Source: Hyaloperonospora brassicae
Taxonomy: Eukaryota; Oomycota; Peronosporomycetes; Peronosporales; Peronosporaceae
Assembly: GCA_947650285.1 (NCBI GenBank)
Contig: CANTFL010001479.1
Coordinates: 122,090-186,089 of the forward strand
Reading direction: 5' to 3'
DNA length: 64,000 nt
Shown here: positions 22,081-35,075 of the stretch, in pieces
Layout: each line of letters starts with the position of its first letter
Numbering within the stretch: position 1 is the stretch's first letter
Notes under the pieces: generated by a model
What the model saw: only the letters and a program-made list of their open reading frames with translations
The model's database searches: none
What the model was told of the DNA's origin: nothing
Position numbers and translations under genes: made by a program

Positions 22081-22103
22081 ATAACTTAGCAGAGGGAAGA
22101 CTG
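22081..22103 (-). repeat. Right terminal inverted repeat of pogo-1
   Basis: Perfect reverse complement of 19795-19817, followed by the TA duplication. Confidence 0.95.
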
Positions 22104-23283
22104 TACTCCATTTTAGAATTGTGAGTGCGATACGAAGGTAGCGCGATGGACCGTCACTGGGCTCAATAAGCGTCATGGTGAAAAGGTCATTACAGAAATC
22201 ACTTGTGTATGTGATAAATTACTCTCTTGACGAAAGGTGAGACGTCATTCGCGTTCAGTGCCCGTGAGGAAGAAAGTTTGTCGGAGCCGTGTAAGACACT
22301 CAAAGGTCTCGATGTCTCGTTGGGCAACGCTGGCTTATGTAATTTCCGCATTGTGCTCGTAATGTATCTGAACGATGACGAATGTGGAAAGTTTTGTCGT
22401 GAAACGCGTCATGAGGAATGCAAAACTACTTGAAGATGGACTGTAACAGTTGGTCATCAGCCGACTAGTGGGCGTCGATCATGAAGAGCAAGAACTTGAC
22501 CTGCTCGTAAGCGTTCAAAGACGCATATCATAAAGGTGTTGCCCATCTACATGTGGACACGAGATAGTCACGTGTGTGTTCATGCGATAAAGCTACTTAT
22601 ACATACCCTATCGATAGGGTGGCGGGAACTACGCGCGGATAGGTGTGTTGAGACTGGCCAAGCACGTCAACTTTGATGTCTGGACGCTACATTCAGATCG
22701 ACGGGAAAAGATAGCTAGTTCCCGATGTGGCGTAAAAATTACATTTATAGGTGGATTGTTGCAACTGGTTGACATCCGGTATATTTTCTGTCGCTTCGGT
22801 CGGCGGTAAGTGGTATTTATTATCGTAATATACTCGAAACATAACAGTCTAATTTATCATTAGCTGCCAGGACGTGGCATTTCGTCAAAATTATAGAGCT
22901 CAAAAAGTGGAGTTTCAGATATTGGGCACGTTATCTGACGAAATTTAGCAGTAGCCGAAGCAGGGTATTAGATCAGCCACAGATGATAAAATTAAGGTAA
23001 GGGAATTTAAAAATTCGTAAAAAAGAAACTAAAGATAACATGACAGAGAAAGTGCACCACGAGATGAGACAATAAAAAACTACCGAAATAAACACAAGGA
23101 TGCCTAGATGTATAAAAATGTAAAATGCACATTATATAAAAAACACTAAAAATGCACCAACGATGTTAATATTCGATCTAACGAATACATGCCTGCGATT
23201 ATGTTGTTGTTGAAGGTGCGGTATACTGAAGAATGAAACCTGCGATTTGTAAAGTCATCCACGCAGGATATCGGTAGAATAAA
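22104..23283. other. Intergenic between transposons, no gene recognised
   Basis: About 1.2 kb, AT-rich towards its right end. It holds a 14-nt perfect palindrome CCCTATCGATAGGG near 22608. No protein signal is visible. Confidence 0.45.
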
Positions 23284-23323
23284 GAACAAATCCCGAAACC
23301 AGCATTAGATTTGTGCAAAAGTC

Positions 23324-23333
23324 CTGAAACCAG
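23324..23333. repeat. Left target-site duplication of MULE-2
   Basis: CTGAAACCAG, identical to 25198-25207. A 10-bp duplication is within the Mutator range (8-11 bp). Confidence 0.9.
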
Positions 23334-25197
23334 GGGGAATCGTAAAAAAACATAGATGTTCGCATAAAAAAACAGTGTTACAGTTAGGCTATTCATTAAC
23401 CTTACTTAAAATACCAAAAAGGGTGAAGAAAATACCACTTTCGATTATACTTCGTTAAAAACGTTTTTAAGACAAGTCGGTCACTCCGCTTTTATAACGC
23501 ACTGCAGTCTTCATTTGCGAGACGACGGCTCCTGCAACGGCGCAGGTGGGAGCCAAGGGCGTGACGGCAACATCGGCAGCGACGATTCCTGAACGGGTGG
23601 AACCTGCTGCGCTTGGCAATCAGCGGCCTCGGACGCGACAATGTCTGCAGAGGCGGGATTGGCTGCGTCGTCGAGTTTGAGAGCGAAAGGTAAGATGGCG
23701 GCGGTATGTCCAACTGCGCGAGTCGCGATGGCGGCACTTGCGACAAATTAGACGATATTAACGCGTCTTTGTCTTGAACAGGCTCAATCATCGCACGAGA
23801 GAGACACTGAAGCCGATCGTGGCCAATCCCAAGACAATGGTTGCAGGTGTTGCGAGCTAAATATATTTAGTGCTGCTATTCAAATCTCTTTTATCTATAT
23901 TTACATTCTTTACACATCCATTAGTAGCTAATCTGGACATTTGACACTCTCCTTAGCATAACTTCGGCAAGGTCATGTCTCCTCGGCATCATCTATTGGA
24001 GTCAACAAAGTAATTCAATGATGACTGTGCGCAAAAGATATCTCGGACAGAATGCAGATCAACCCACGCCATTTTAGTTTATGGTGTGATCGGTAATGCT
24101 ATATCAAATCAAAAGTACACACGCGACGCTAGTTAGCCGTGTTGCACAAAACCTGTCAGCAGCAACACAGATTACCAACCCGCAATTTTTTTAAAGAGGA
24201 CAAGAAGCAAGTAAACCATGTAGAACCACCACAATAAACGCCGATGGGAAATATGTCGTCTAGGGCCAGCTTGAACTCATGTGGACCAGTGCCTTATACT
24301 GCATTTTTTGAACAACACAAGTCATTTACCTCAAAGATCGATGGTATGTATCACACAGCATCGCAAGTACATAATGCATTGCGCCAATACAATACGCAAG
24401 CAACGCTGGATTAATCGCGGACACTCAAGTCGCATCGAGGCGTTAGAAACATCTAGCATTAAGTCAATCATAATGACCATGATCGCATTAAGCACCCTGC
24501 AACCATCACCACAATAATAATAAAGCGTCAGTCAGTTCTCGTACCGCAATATTTCTAACGCACATCCACGTACCTGGACACTACTAGTAGTAGATACTTG
24601 GCACCATCCAAAGAGTTGCCAACCTCCCAGAACGCGACACCAGCGTAGGTCTGCAAAACATCAGCAACAACGATAAATAGGAAAATAACAGCAATAGCAA
24701 TAAACACAACAATATCTGATTTGTTTGTTAGTAACTCAGTCATCAGCCACATTTATATATAAGGCAGACTTTCTTTCTCTTTCTCGCCTTGCTTTGGTCA
24801 TGGCTCCACCCACTGCCATAGCCCGTCCCCCGTATACTTCTATATATATGCTCAGATATTCCATGGCGCTATCGGGAGACGGCGGGAGGGACGACCGAGA
24901 AATGAGAAGAAACAGGAACAAAATCGATGATTGTGCCATGACACAGTGAACGTGACGGCATGCACGTGCAGCGATTGCTGAGCGTGTGCAAGGGCAGAGC
25001 CCTGAGCAGGCTATCAAAATTGAAACTTCAGTGCGGTTTAAAAGCGGAGTGTCCGACTTATCTTAAAAAAGTTTCTAACGAATTTCAATCGAAAGTGGTA
25101 TTTTCTTTACCTTTTTGGTATATATTAATTAAGGTTAGTTAATTGCCTATCCGTCACACTGTTTTTTTAGGCGAACACCTATGTTTTTACGATCCCC
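23334..25197. mobile_element. Non-autonomous Mutator-like element (MULE-2) inserted in MULE-1
   Basis: 1864 bp with long inverted ends (about 23334-23514 and 25020-25197) that start GGGGAATCGTAAAAA and end with its complement. A 10-bp target duplication CTGAAACCAG lies at 23324-23333 and 25198-25207. No transposase is present. The interior matches MULE-3 on both sides of a missing segment, so it is an internal deletion derivative of that family. The MULE-1 right end (28703-28806) shows the same target sequence without the insert. Confidence 0.9.
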
Positions 25198-25207
25198 CTG
25201 AAACCAG
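25198..25207. repeat. Right target-site duplication of MULE-2
   Basis: CTGAAACCAG, identical to 23324-23333. Confidence 0.9.
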
Positions 25208-25361
25208 CACCAGTTCTGGGACAAGCCAACATAGAGCACAGTTAATGTGGGCCACACCATTTATTAATGAGGACCACACAACTTATTTGTGTGGTGTACT
25301 GGTAAAGTAAGAATTGTGTAGAAACATATTTTTATATACTAAGGTTTCTACCAAACTGGCG

Positions 25362-27265
25362 ATGATTGATATGGAAGAACTTTACGGTACCAATGTACTG
25401 TCGAAGGGACACATTTTCCGGACGGGCGCTGCTGCAACTGTGTTTATACAGGACTACTGTTTTAATCAAAATCGACAGTGCAAGGTCAAGAGGTGTAGTA
25501 ATCGTAGCAAAACGTATGTGTGCCCACAAGACGGGTGCCCGTGGGAAGTCCGCGTGACGAGGCGACAGCGGAAGGGTGCATCTTCTGAGCACTACATTTC
25601 GACGCTTATCGATGTTTACATGGATGTGTGCCTCGCGACTGTCAAGCCTTCAACACGTCAAATCAAGCTTTTTCCTACTTTTAGTGCTGCGGTTCGGGGT
25701 GATAAGGGCATCAAGCGCAAGGCAAGTGTGGCGCTAGTCCGCGTCCGTGACGGTGAAAACCTCCAAAAGTATCGAAAATAGACCTACAAAGCCAGAGAAG
25801 CTGTCATTGAAGAGATGGAAGGCGAATGGAAGTCGTATTTTGAGCTTTTGGCTCCACATTTGATTGAATTATAGCGCTTGAATTGATCTAGCACTGTGGC
25901 GCTTGAAGTGGACAAAAAAACGCGATTTTTCCGCTTGTTTGTGGCCTTTGGAGTGCCTGTTAGCAGCGAAATGTATAATTTTACGGTAGTTGGCTTCGAT
26001 GGAGCACATTCACGACATCACAAATTTAATGGCGTGATACTATCTCTTATTGGTAGAGACGGAAACGGACAAAACGTTACGTTGGCCACTGCCTTTGTGA
26101 ATGTGGAGAACAAGAACAACATTTCATGGTTTTTCATCCATTGTATCAAGGCTAGAAATAATTTTGTGAATGTCGCGATAATCTGTGATCGTAGGAAGAT
26201 ACAAGATGCATTGAAACAAGTGTACGCAATGACAGGTATCAGCCTCCAGATTCGATTCTGTACATTTCATTTTTTGCGCTATATCAAACGATTTGTTTTT
26301 GATGTTCTGGATCTGAATTTGAGAATGCTGTGTGAAAATTCAATCAGCAGAGTCCGAATTCGACTACAACGCAGCTCTTACGACGGTAAGAACAAAGGTT
26401 GGAGATGATATTGCCACATACATCGGAAGTATTGGCCCCGTTTATTGGACTGTATTTGCGAATATGAAAATGGAAGGTGTTGATGAAAATTCAAATGACA
26501 AAAGTTTCACGATGTCGAGCACATATTCGCCCACACGCACGCATCATCAAGTCCTTCTTGTGCCACCAATGAAACCATGTTCTCTTTTTAGGTGGCGCAC
26601 CACTTACTTTGTCGAAAGCGATAACAATATATGCTCGTCCATGGTATTTGTGATGCATCGCCACTCGAAGCATTACAAGATTTTAACACAGGCGACTATG
26701 GAAATTTTTTGCATGCGTCAAGATCAATTTGAACAATGGCCAGCACAGAAACTTACTGTGACTCCTCGTGCGCGGCTCTTCAAAAAAAGAACAGGCAGCT
26801 GCGGGTAATAATGAAGTTGCACTGTCGACCTCCACTATATGGTTTGCCTCGAAACAAGGCTACGCTTAAAATTGGCGCGTTGATGTTGAAGATTTAAGTT
26901 TCTCTACTTCAACTTTCATGCAAATGAGATTGCCTTGCCACAACCTTGTCGCCGTATTGCATGCTAATCGGTCTACAATCGACATTACGGCAGCTTTTAA
27001 TCCTGCATATTTGGTCAAAAACTTCTGAGCAAGGGTTTTCTGGGGAGGTCAATCATATTGGTTGTCAACACTAGAACACCTTTAGTGATGATTAATCCAC
27101 TACCGTATTACAAAATAACTGGACGACGAAAGAAAAGACGTGTCAGTATTTCTGGAGAATTGAAGTCTGGAGATACTTACAAATGCTGTTATTGCTTTTA
27201 AGCGGGGTATAACAAGATAATATGTCGACGCCATGCGACTTCAATGAAACAAAATAACAAACATT
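25362..27265 (+). pseudogene. Mutator-like transposase, broken (MULE-1)
   Basis: One plus-strand frame carries most of the protein, with several stops (for example 25779-25781) and later frameshifts. Domains in order: an N-terminal MuDR-type zinc finger (KRCSNRSKTYVCPQDGCPWE); the MULE catalytic core, with VVGFDGAHSRHHKFNG, AIICDRRKIQDA and CTFHFLRYIKRF as the metal-binding blocks; a SWIM-type finger near 26880-26960 (LPCHNLVAVLH); and a C-terminal knuckle (KCCYC, then NKIICRRH) near 27180-27240. The domain set is that of a complete Mutator transposase, now dead. A second copy of the family lies on the minus strand at 47.8-49 kb. Confidence 0.88.
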
Positions 27266-28702
27266 TTGAAGCAAAGTCAATTGACTTAAGTGACCCGATA
27301 AACTCTGTGCATCAAGCGTCAGTATTCGTGACGAATACAATGATGTCCGACGGTGCTTCAGAAGAATTTCACCCGTGTGGATTTATTTCTTTGGTACTCA
27401 ATTGAACGTGCTATGCATAGCCTTTATAACGAATGAATACAATAACAAAAATTTGCCATGATGTTGCCTTGATCATGCTTGCTATATTCTTTTAAAATGT
27501 CGACCATCACTTTTTTCATGTATAGGAAATAAAATACTTATAACATGACGAGTGCATACTTAACGGCTATACAATGACACTTCCCTTTCTCCGCACTTTC
27601 TGACACCCTTTATTCGATCATGAGCACCATAGACGTTTCTATCAAGTACATTGTGCATCGGATCTTCCGCCTGAGCTCTGTGCTTGCTTATCGCGCCGTC
27701 ATTAGGCAATTTCAACGCCTTTTGCTTGTTTCGCGACTTGATCAGCCCTACTATCCGATATCGGGTGGCAAAACAAAGAGCCCCGACGTCAGTACTACTT
27801 CAAACGTACATCTGGACTGGTGCCGACTGTTCGCAATCGACCTGCAAAGTATCAAACGAGAGCATAACGATCTTGACAATGTCCAACCTATTACACGTTG
27901 CAGGCATGGAACAAACAGTAATAAACAGCACATCAAATAGTGTTTAAACAAATATAATTGAGAAGTACGTCGACCTTCGAACCTACACACAGTCTGGTGG
28001 GTTGTCTACAGTCTGCTGATCCCGCGCTGCGTCCCCTTCTCTGTCACGTGCATAGAAACAAACATAAACTCAGCAACCTTTTCTAATAGAAAGCGCAAAT
28101 GAATTACCATTTCGTACCTTCTCAGCGCATGGCTTGCTTCCAGCGAGGATGAGAGTGTAAGAATGTAGTGATGCACTTGTTGCAAAGGGGTAGAAGTAAA
28201 AGTAAAATGTATTGTATGTTAAAAACTATCTTCTTCAACACTACGATATGTATGACCAGAAACAGAAACTACAACTTGAACATGTCAAGTTGCATATGGT
28301 GTCCGTCTCTCCCCGTCCCATGTGACATCCTGTCACATGACGTCCGTCTCTCTTCGTTCCATGTGTTATCCTGTCACATGACGACCGTCTCTCCAGTCCC
28401 ATCTGTAATTATGACACATTATAAACCAATCAGGTGAGTTCGGGCTTACCTGTACCAGGTCTTGCACTTAAGCCTGCAACACCTTCTTGACTTGTCAGAA
28501 CGAGTATATTCTAACAGAGAGTGCCAATAGTAAGCAACGCAGAGACCTTTGACCTTCTTGGGCAGGCGCTCTTGGGTCGCAAAATATACTATGAGTCGTC
28601 CGTTTGCCAAATGAAGTCTACCCAGTGAGATTAAACCAACGGCTTATAAAAATGGAAAGCCTCGTAACCAGTCACGCAGTTTCAATCACCGAGGTAGTTA
28701 GG
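27266..28702. other. Interior of MULE-1, no coding signal
   Basis: Region between the transposase pseudogene and the right inverted end. Near 28300-28400 the phrase TCCCATGTGACATCCTGTCA recurs in three diverged copies spaced about 50 bp apart. Nothing else is recognised. Confidence 0.4.
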
Positions 28703-28879
28703 AATGGTGTGGCCCACATTTACGAGGCTCTATGTTGGCTCTTCTCAGAACTGGTGCTAGTTGTAGGGCTTTTACACAAACCTACTGCTGGTTTCGGGAT
28801 TTGCTCTATAATATACATAGGTGTTCACCTAAAAAACTATGTTACGATTAGACTATCCATCAGCGTTATATAATATATA

Positions 28880-31174
28880 CAGTCTTCCCTTCGAGAATTT
28901 ATGGGTACGGTGGACGACAATAACCACAATCTGGCAGGTTATAACTTATTGATTTTGGCGTATCGTACATGAGGAGAACTAATCAATTGAGTGATCAAAA
29001 AAACGGACATGGGCACCCAAACTAATTCCCTATATCCCTTATGCACAAGCCACAAGCCATCCCTTAGGCTTTCACCGCTGTAAGAGAACAAAAATCTCAG
29101 GCTCCTGGCTAGTTTGATACCTTCTCAACGGTATGAGACGACCCCCTATATTTTTATTTCGTCTGAGCTAACAACTATTACACAGGGAAAGCCACATATA
29201 TACATTTTTAACCGTGTCGTGCCTGTTGGTATGATATCTGAGCAGTATAAAATGTCGCAGATCCGCCTTACCAATGACAACGTCTGCAAATATGCAATCA
29301 AAAGGATAAGAACACAGCTTATTCTCAAATGGCACTGGCCAAATGGGCTACGGTGTAGTTCGGCCTTGTTATAACGCTGTCACAGGCATCAGTCAGCAAG
29401 ATCTTTCAAATGCGGTCTAACTTGGAGAATATGGATCTGAGTAGCCTAAATGCAAAGCGACTGCGACTGGCTGAACATCTCATACTGGAAGAAGCTGTGT
29501 CTCTTTAATACCTGCAATGGCAACACCGCTAAGTGATAGTTACCGGAGTAATCATCTGTGCGAAGGCTCGTCGGCTTGCTCAATTGCTTAGTACTCCTGA
29601 CGACGCCATCACTCTCTCGCACGGATGGCTTCATAAATTCCAGCAAAGCAACATGCTTTGTGCTATCAACGTTAACGGTGCAAGCGGCTTGATGGACGTG
29701 GAGACTTTCAATTAATCTCTGCCTGGTGTAAAGAAGGTCATCGCAGAGTACGCGCTGTGGGATGTTTACAACAATAATGAAACCGGTACATTTTGTTTGT
29801 TCTATTTATAATTATAACCTATATTAACAAATTAATTTGCAGGACTATACTATAGCATGATACCTGACAGGACTGTTGCACAGCAAGAAATTGAAGGACT
29901 CAAAAAAGACAAGTTGAGTATATGCAGAATGCTTGCTGCCATATACTGACACAAAGGTATGCACTGACATTTTATGCAGTCGCGGATTACAATTGCTCTC
30001 ACTACAAACGCTGATGGATCTGACAACCTGCAGCCTCTATTAATCGAGAAAGACAAGAAGCACCACTGTTTTGACAAGAAATCAGTTCAAGCACATGGAT
30101 TTATCTATCGCAACAACACAAAGGCTTGGATGACGGACGTGTTCTTCCAGGAATGTCTTGCAAGTCTTGACAAAACAATAAATGTGCGTAGCCATTTAAA
30201 ATAAGAAATATTGTTATTCTAATATTGTATTGTTTCAGATCAAAAGTAGAAATATTCTTCTATCGATCGACAATGCTCCTTCACCCATGACAGACAATCT
30301 TACGTTTACTGACGTCAAGGCCCAGCTTCTTTCACCACGTACGATCTCCATGGTTTAGCCGATGGGCGCTGGTGTCATCGCAGCGACCAAGAGACAATAT
30401 CGCTGTTACTATATGCAGAATGCGTACGACTGTGACGAGCGTAGGAAGAGTTTAACGTCTACAAAGATGACACACTGAATGTCGTGCGTTTGTCGGTAGA
30501 ATCCTGAAACGATATTCCAATCGCTACCATTGACAACTGCTTCAGCCACCCGTGGCTTTTTTATAATTGAATCGGTCATTTTAAGTGCAGTTGAGGTGGA
30601 AAGGAAAAAAGATGGAGCAACGGAGGCCGAGGAGAAAGGAAGTGAGCTGGAGCAAGAGCTGATCGAGCAGGTCTAGAAGATGCGTGTCCGAGATCCCATG
30701 AAGAGTTCAGAGCTTCTTGATCCCATCGAAGGAGATGAGACTGCTCAGCCTGAGCTAATCGACAACAAAATTCTAAACGAAGTTTTGGAGTCAGATGATT
30801 AGACGGAAAATAGTGAAGATGCGACACTTGTCACATAAAAATTATCACAATTGAGAAGATTAAACTCATTCGTAATACCTGCTCTCTGCTCGACGTATCC
30901 CAGGAAAGTCACCAAACTGCTATTTAAGTCCTTCGCAACCTTTAGCTTGATCGTCGCAAGACTCCCATCACCCAAACCACCCTCGACATGTGGTTCAAGT
31001 AGTTTTTTGCTAGTATAATACGAAACAAGTGCTCATTTTACAGTTATATTGCCCTATTTGATCAAAACTTAAGACTTATAACTTAGCGGCCGTAGAACGA
31101 GATCCGTGGACGCGGAATTTGATAGCCTTTTAAAGTTATAACATAACAGGTAAAATTCATAGGCGGGAAGACTA
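28880..31174 (+). mobile_element. Decayed pogo-type transposon (pogo-2) inside MULE-3
   Basis: Left end CAGTCTTCCCTTCGAGAATT after a TA, right end AGGCGGGAAGACTA, eroded at the last base and the TA. The length (2295 bp) and transposase fragments match pogo-1. It interrupts the left inverted repeat of MULE-3: the flanks TAATATATA and CCAAAAAGG join to the sequence found uninterrupted in MULE-2. Confidence 0.85.
29252..31003 (+). pseudogene. pogo-2 transposase remains
   Basis: Fragments in several frames correspond to pogo-1: MSQIRLTND near 29252, LSHGWLHKFQQSN near 29610, YYSMIPDRTVAQQEIEG near 29850, the block from SRITIALTTNADGSD at 29975 to AWMTDVFFQECL, and LLSIDNAPSP near 30260. The third aspartate block reads PMGAGVIAATKR, so a catalytic Asp is lost. 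Many stops. Confidence 0.85.
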
Positions 31175-31486
31175 TTCCAAAAAGGTTAAGAAATACCACT
31201 TTATTAAAATTCCATAGCAAAAAATCTAAGGTATGTAGGACACTCCACTTTTTAACGGACTGCAGTCTTCAGTTTCGCGACGACGGCTCCTACGACGTAG
31301 CAGGTGGATACCAAGAGCATTACGGCAAAACCTGCAGCGACGGAGACTGAACCGGTGGAACCTGCGGCTGTTAGAAGAACAGCGGAACCGGACGAGACAG
31401 TGTTTGCAGAGGCGGGACTGGCTACGTCGTCGCGTTATAAAGCGAAAGGTAAGATGGCGGCGATTTGTCCACCTTCGTGAATCACG

Positions 31487-31813
31487 ATGGCGGCAATTGA
31501 AACAAATTTGACGGAATTTTGCGTCATAGGCTTGGATAGGCTCAATCATCGCACAGGAGGGACACTAAAGCCGGTTGTGGTCAATTTAAAGGCAATGGTT
31601 GCAGATGTTGCGAGCGAGCTGATCTTTCACCAGCTTGAAACCCTCCGGATGGCGCGTCGTGGATCTCTGGTGCGATCGCTTTCAAAAAATTGTCCTCTGA
31701 AGGCGGAAGGAGGAAATGACACCAAAAAAGATGGGGTTGAGGGTGTTGTCGTTTCTGTCGATACCCAATCGCCATTGTTTAACGCATTTACTATCGTCAA
31801 TGGGTTGTCTTGA
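31487..31813 (+). other. Open frame of 108 codons inside MULE-3, unknown
   Basis: Starts ATGGCGGC and reads MAAIETNLTEFCVIGLDRL. The matching start in MULE-2 (near 23725) is broken by a stop after seven codons. It may be an exon of a second MULE protein. A plus-strand stretch near 33440-33570 (DDDGKVLAYGVLFDGRYRF) could be another exon. I cannot assign either. Confidence 0.3.
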
Positions 31814-31913
31814 GTCCATATGGCAGCAGATTACGTGTGCACATAAGACCCATAGGACTCTTGAGCAATAGCCGGTGCACGTCTTGAGGTTCGCACGATC
31901 GAGGGCGAGCAGA

Positions 31914-33000
31914 TTATATTTTTAGAAGCACCAGCGCGTATCGCAGTATTTTGCGATAAAGCTTCGAAAACAGCTCAATGGAATAGTTTTCGAGTATCTC
32001 GCATCTTTCCATTGCCATCGTTTCGCTTAATCGCTTGCCATAAAATTCTACACCCTTTGATTTTCTCTCGTAGACGTCGAGAAGAGTTCCACTTGTGCTA
32101 TCAAGCCAACTTTTGATGTTTGCGTGATGCGCACCCTCGACTCGTAGTTTAAGTGTGTGTGTGTCCAAAATGTCGGAATCGGTCGTTGCTGAACGAAGTT
32201 CAATGGTGTCAAATAGGGAACTTGTTCTTATCGAGGTATGCAATTGTTCTGTCGTCCTGAATAAACCAATTAAATACCAAATACATATTAATACTAAATT
32301 AAACTATCGGTCACATATTATAACTTCGTACAACTAAGAACTTACTACAATAGGTGGGAGCTGTTGCCAAAGCTGCATAAATAAACCGTACGTAGGCGCA
32401 TTGACAATAGCCTTTCAGTGGTCCATGAAAGCTATCCAGTCATCCTCACCGGCATTCAAAAAAATTCGTCAACGCGTAAAAGTATTGTTCGAAATTTGGA
32501 ACAGACAGATTTGATAAATGCGCGTGACCGTTTATCAGTAATAGCCTAAATGAGGCCAAAGTCGCAATCGAAGACGAGAGTATTTGGGGCCTTAGGAAAA
32601 AACATGCCGATCTCATTATTCATCCATCCATAGTCGATAAATGCTTTTCCATTATTGAATCCAACTGCAGCAGTAAAAGTCTGGTTACACGTATATCCTC
32701 CCACGTGCAGTAGCGGGAGCCCGTAAGCATTATCAATAAAGGTGCAAATGATGAAAACAACGTTGTTGTATCGGCTGATAAATTTCACTGAATGTTGTGG
32801 TTGCCAAAATCGATGCCGGACGTGATTTAATTCGTCCACCGGGACCGTAGCATAAATATCATGGTTTTTCGGGTGCTCAATCAACGCCTTTATGTGAGTC
32901 TTACCGCTCATAGCTTTCAAATTCGCCTTTTGAACGATGTTCTGTACATCGTTTGCCTTGATCAGTACATTTATCCACTTGATATGGTTGACTATAACCT
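31914..33000 (-). pseudogene. Mutator-like transposase remains (MULE-3)
   Basis: The minus-strand frame 32920-32546 contains FIICTFIDNAYGLPLLHVGG, then YTCNQTFTAAVGFNNG and LVFDCDFGLI. These match the DATYKTNxYxxPLLxxxG and LTDRDxALMNA blocks of the MULE core. The frame 32243-31914 may be the C-terminal part. The family differs from the MULE-1 transposase. Confidence 0.65.
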
Positions 33001-34953
33001 AGCGAAGGAAACATATAGCAAACAAAAATATAATAGTTGCTTTTTAAGAGTATTAAATGCACGCTTCCGAAGAAAAAGAATGGTTTAAAATAAATAAAAT
33101 TGTTGCTTCAATAGTATTAAAGGCACATTACTTACCCTAGAAGTTACTCTATCTTTATGCATCTGTACATCCTTGGCGTCGACATCATCCTCTTCTCTAG
33201 TTGCACGACGAGCCGCAGTTAGTGCCGAGACCATGGTGTATACCAATACATCTGATATGGCCATTGTGGCATTTCTTCACAGAAAGCGTCAACAAGGCTA
33301 TTTCTTCCAGAGCGTTTTTGCTATATACGATCGCAAGCTCATACAAGCATCCGACCTTTATTATAGAAAGATCTTGCAATGCCATTGGACGATCGTGTGA
33401 TCACTTGTAATGCTTTCCCTGTGAACAGCACAGAAAAACGCACTTGTTGCCAACTCTATTGCTGCAACAGATGATGACGGCAAAGTCTTGGCGTACGGAG
33501 TACTATTTGACGGTCGCTACAGATTCCTTCTGGCTGCTAAAGAGCCCGATCAGTATTTGATTCTTCACACTTTTATGACAAGGCTTCATCGTTTTCGGCA
33601 AAAACAGCATCATGTACACAAGCAGAAACTGCTGCATCAGTGAAAGGAGATGAAAATCTCATATCAATGGTCGAAATAATGAAAGGTCTATAGAGACTTT
33701 AATTGATGGCCAGGCGGCTTACGAAGATGCGTTCATATATTTATTGAATCTAACGGGTAGTAGGTATTAGTCTTGTTTATAATATGAAGGATTCGAATTT
33801 CATCCCCCACCCTTGCTTGAATTTTCCCATTCTCCCATAACTAAGCCTTTATTTGGTCAGAAGGCTAATTAAACATAAATTGATATACACTTTCAGAACA
33901 AACAACATGTGTATGGCTGACTTGCTAGATCTATTTAGTGCTGCTATTGAAATATTCTATGTATGTAATTCCTTTACACCCACATTAGTTGCTAATCTGG
34001 ACTATTGACGCTCTGCTTACCATTTCGTCGGCAAGGTCTTGTCTCGTCGGCCTCATCTATTAAAGTCAAAACAAAGTAATTCAACGATGACGCTTTGCTG
34101 AAGATATTTAGTGCGAGCAGAAAGCAGACTAACCCACGCCATATTGAGTCGATGCTGTAGTTATTAATGCTTTATCAAATCGAATATACACACACGACGC
34201 TAGTTAGCCGTGTTGCACAAAATCTATTAGCACCAGCACATTTAACCAAACTGCTTGTAATTTTTTAAAAGGAAAAGTAGCAAGTGAAACCATGTTGAAA
34301 CACTAAAATCAAAGTCGATGGCATATAGGACGGCTAGGGCCAGCGTGACCTCAATTATATCAGTGCCGTACACTGCACTATCCTTAAAATTAGAGATCAT
34401 TTAGCTCTAAAATCGGAGGTATGTATACCACAAAGCATCGAAAGTACATGAGGCATTGCGCCAGTATAAGACTCAAGCAACGCCAAGTTGATCCCGGACA
34501 CTGTGATTCGCATCAGAACGCCTTAAAAAACCTCTTCGTGTGGTCTTCGCTCTGCTTAGTCATTAGAAGCTTCAAAATTTGAGTCAAGCGACGGCTTCAT
34601 ATCCGCCTTTATAAACATTAACCCAATCATAGTGAACATGATCGCTATAAGCACCCTGAAATCATCGCCTCAACATAATACCACCAGCATTAAGTTCTCG
34701 TGCCTCATTCATTCTTGCTCACGTTCGCGTACTTGGACACTACTGGTAGTAAAACTTAGCAGAAAAAACTTGGCAAAAAACTTGGCACCAGCCAAAAAGT
34801 TGCCAAACTCCTAGAACGCGACACCAGCGTAGGTCTGCACAACATCAGCAACAACAACTCATATAATTACCAGCAATGGTAATAAACAAAAAAATGTGGT
34901 TTTATATATTTAGTCACTCAGTCATTAGCCACATTTATAAAGCAAACTTCCTC

Positions 34954-35075
<122 letters not shown>

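Larger units (their letters stand above)
19795..22103 (+). mobile_element. pogo/Tigger-type DNA transposon, nearly full length (pogo-1)
   Basis: The element is 2309 bp, bounded by perfect 23-bp inverted repeats CAGTCTTCCCTCTGCTAAGT(TAT) at 19795-19817 and 22081-22103. It is flanked by the TA target duplication at 19793-19794 and 22104-22105. CAGT ends and a TA duplication are typical of pogo. Inside the ends are longer subterminal direct repeats. It carries one transposase gene with three introns. It looks like the youngest DNA transposon in the window but has two nonsense codons. Confidence 0.95.
23284..28806 (+). mobile_element. Mutator-like element with a dead transposase (MULE-1), interrupted by MULE-2
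   Basis: Inverted ends of about 105 bp flank a Mutator transposase pseudogene. The right end is 28703-28806. The left end is split by an insertion into 23284-23333 and 25208-25262 (50 + 55 bp). Shared blocks include CAAATCCCGAAACCAGCA, CACCAGTTCTG, GCCAACATAGAGC and GTGGGCCACACCATT. No target duplication could be fixed because a third MULE abuts the right end. Interior from 27266 to 28702 shows no further coding signal. Confidence 0.75.

Noticed and set aside
22600..22625. 14-nt perfect palindrome CCCTATCGATAGGG as an operator-like site
   Set aside because: It is isolated in non-coding DNA with no gene nearby; a single palindrome of this size is not strong evidence.
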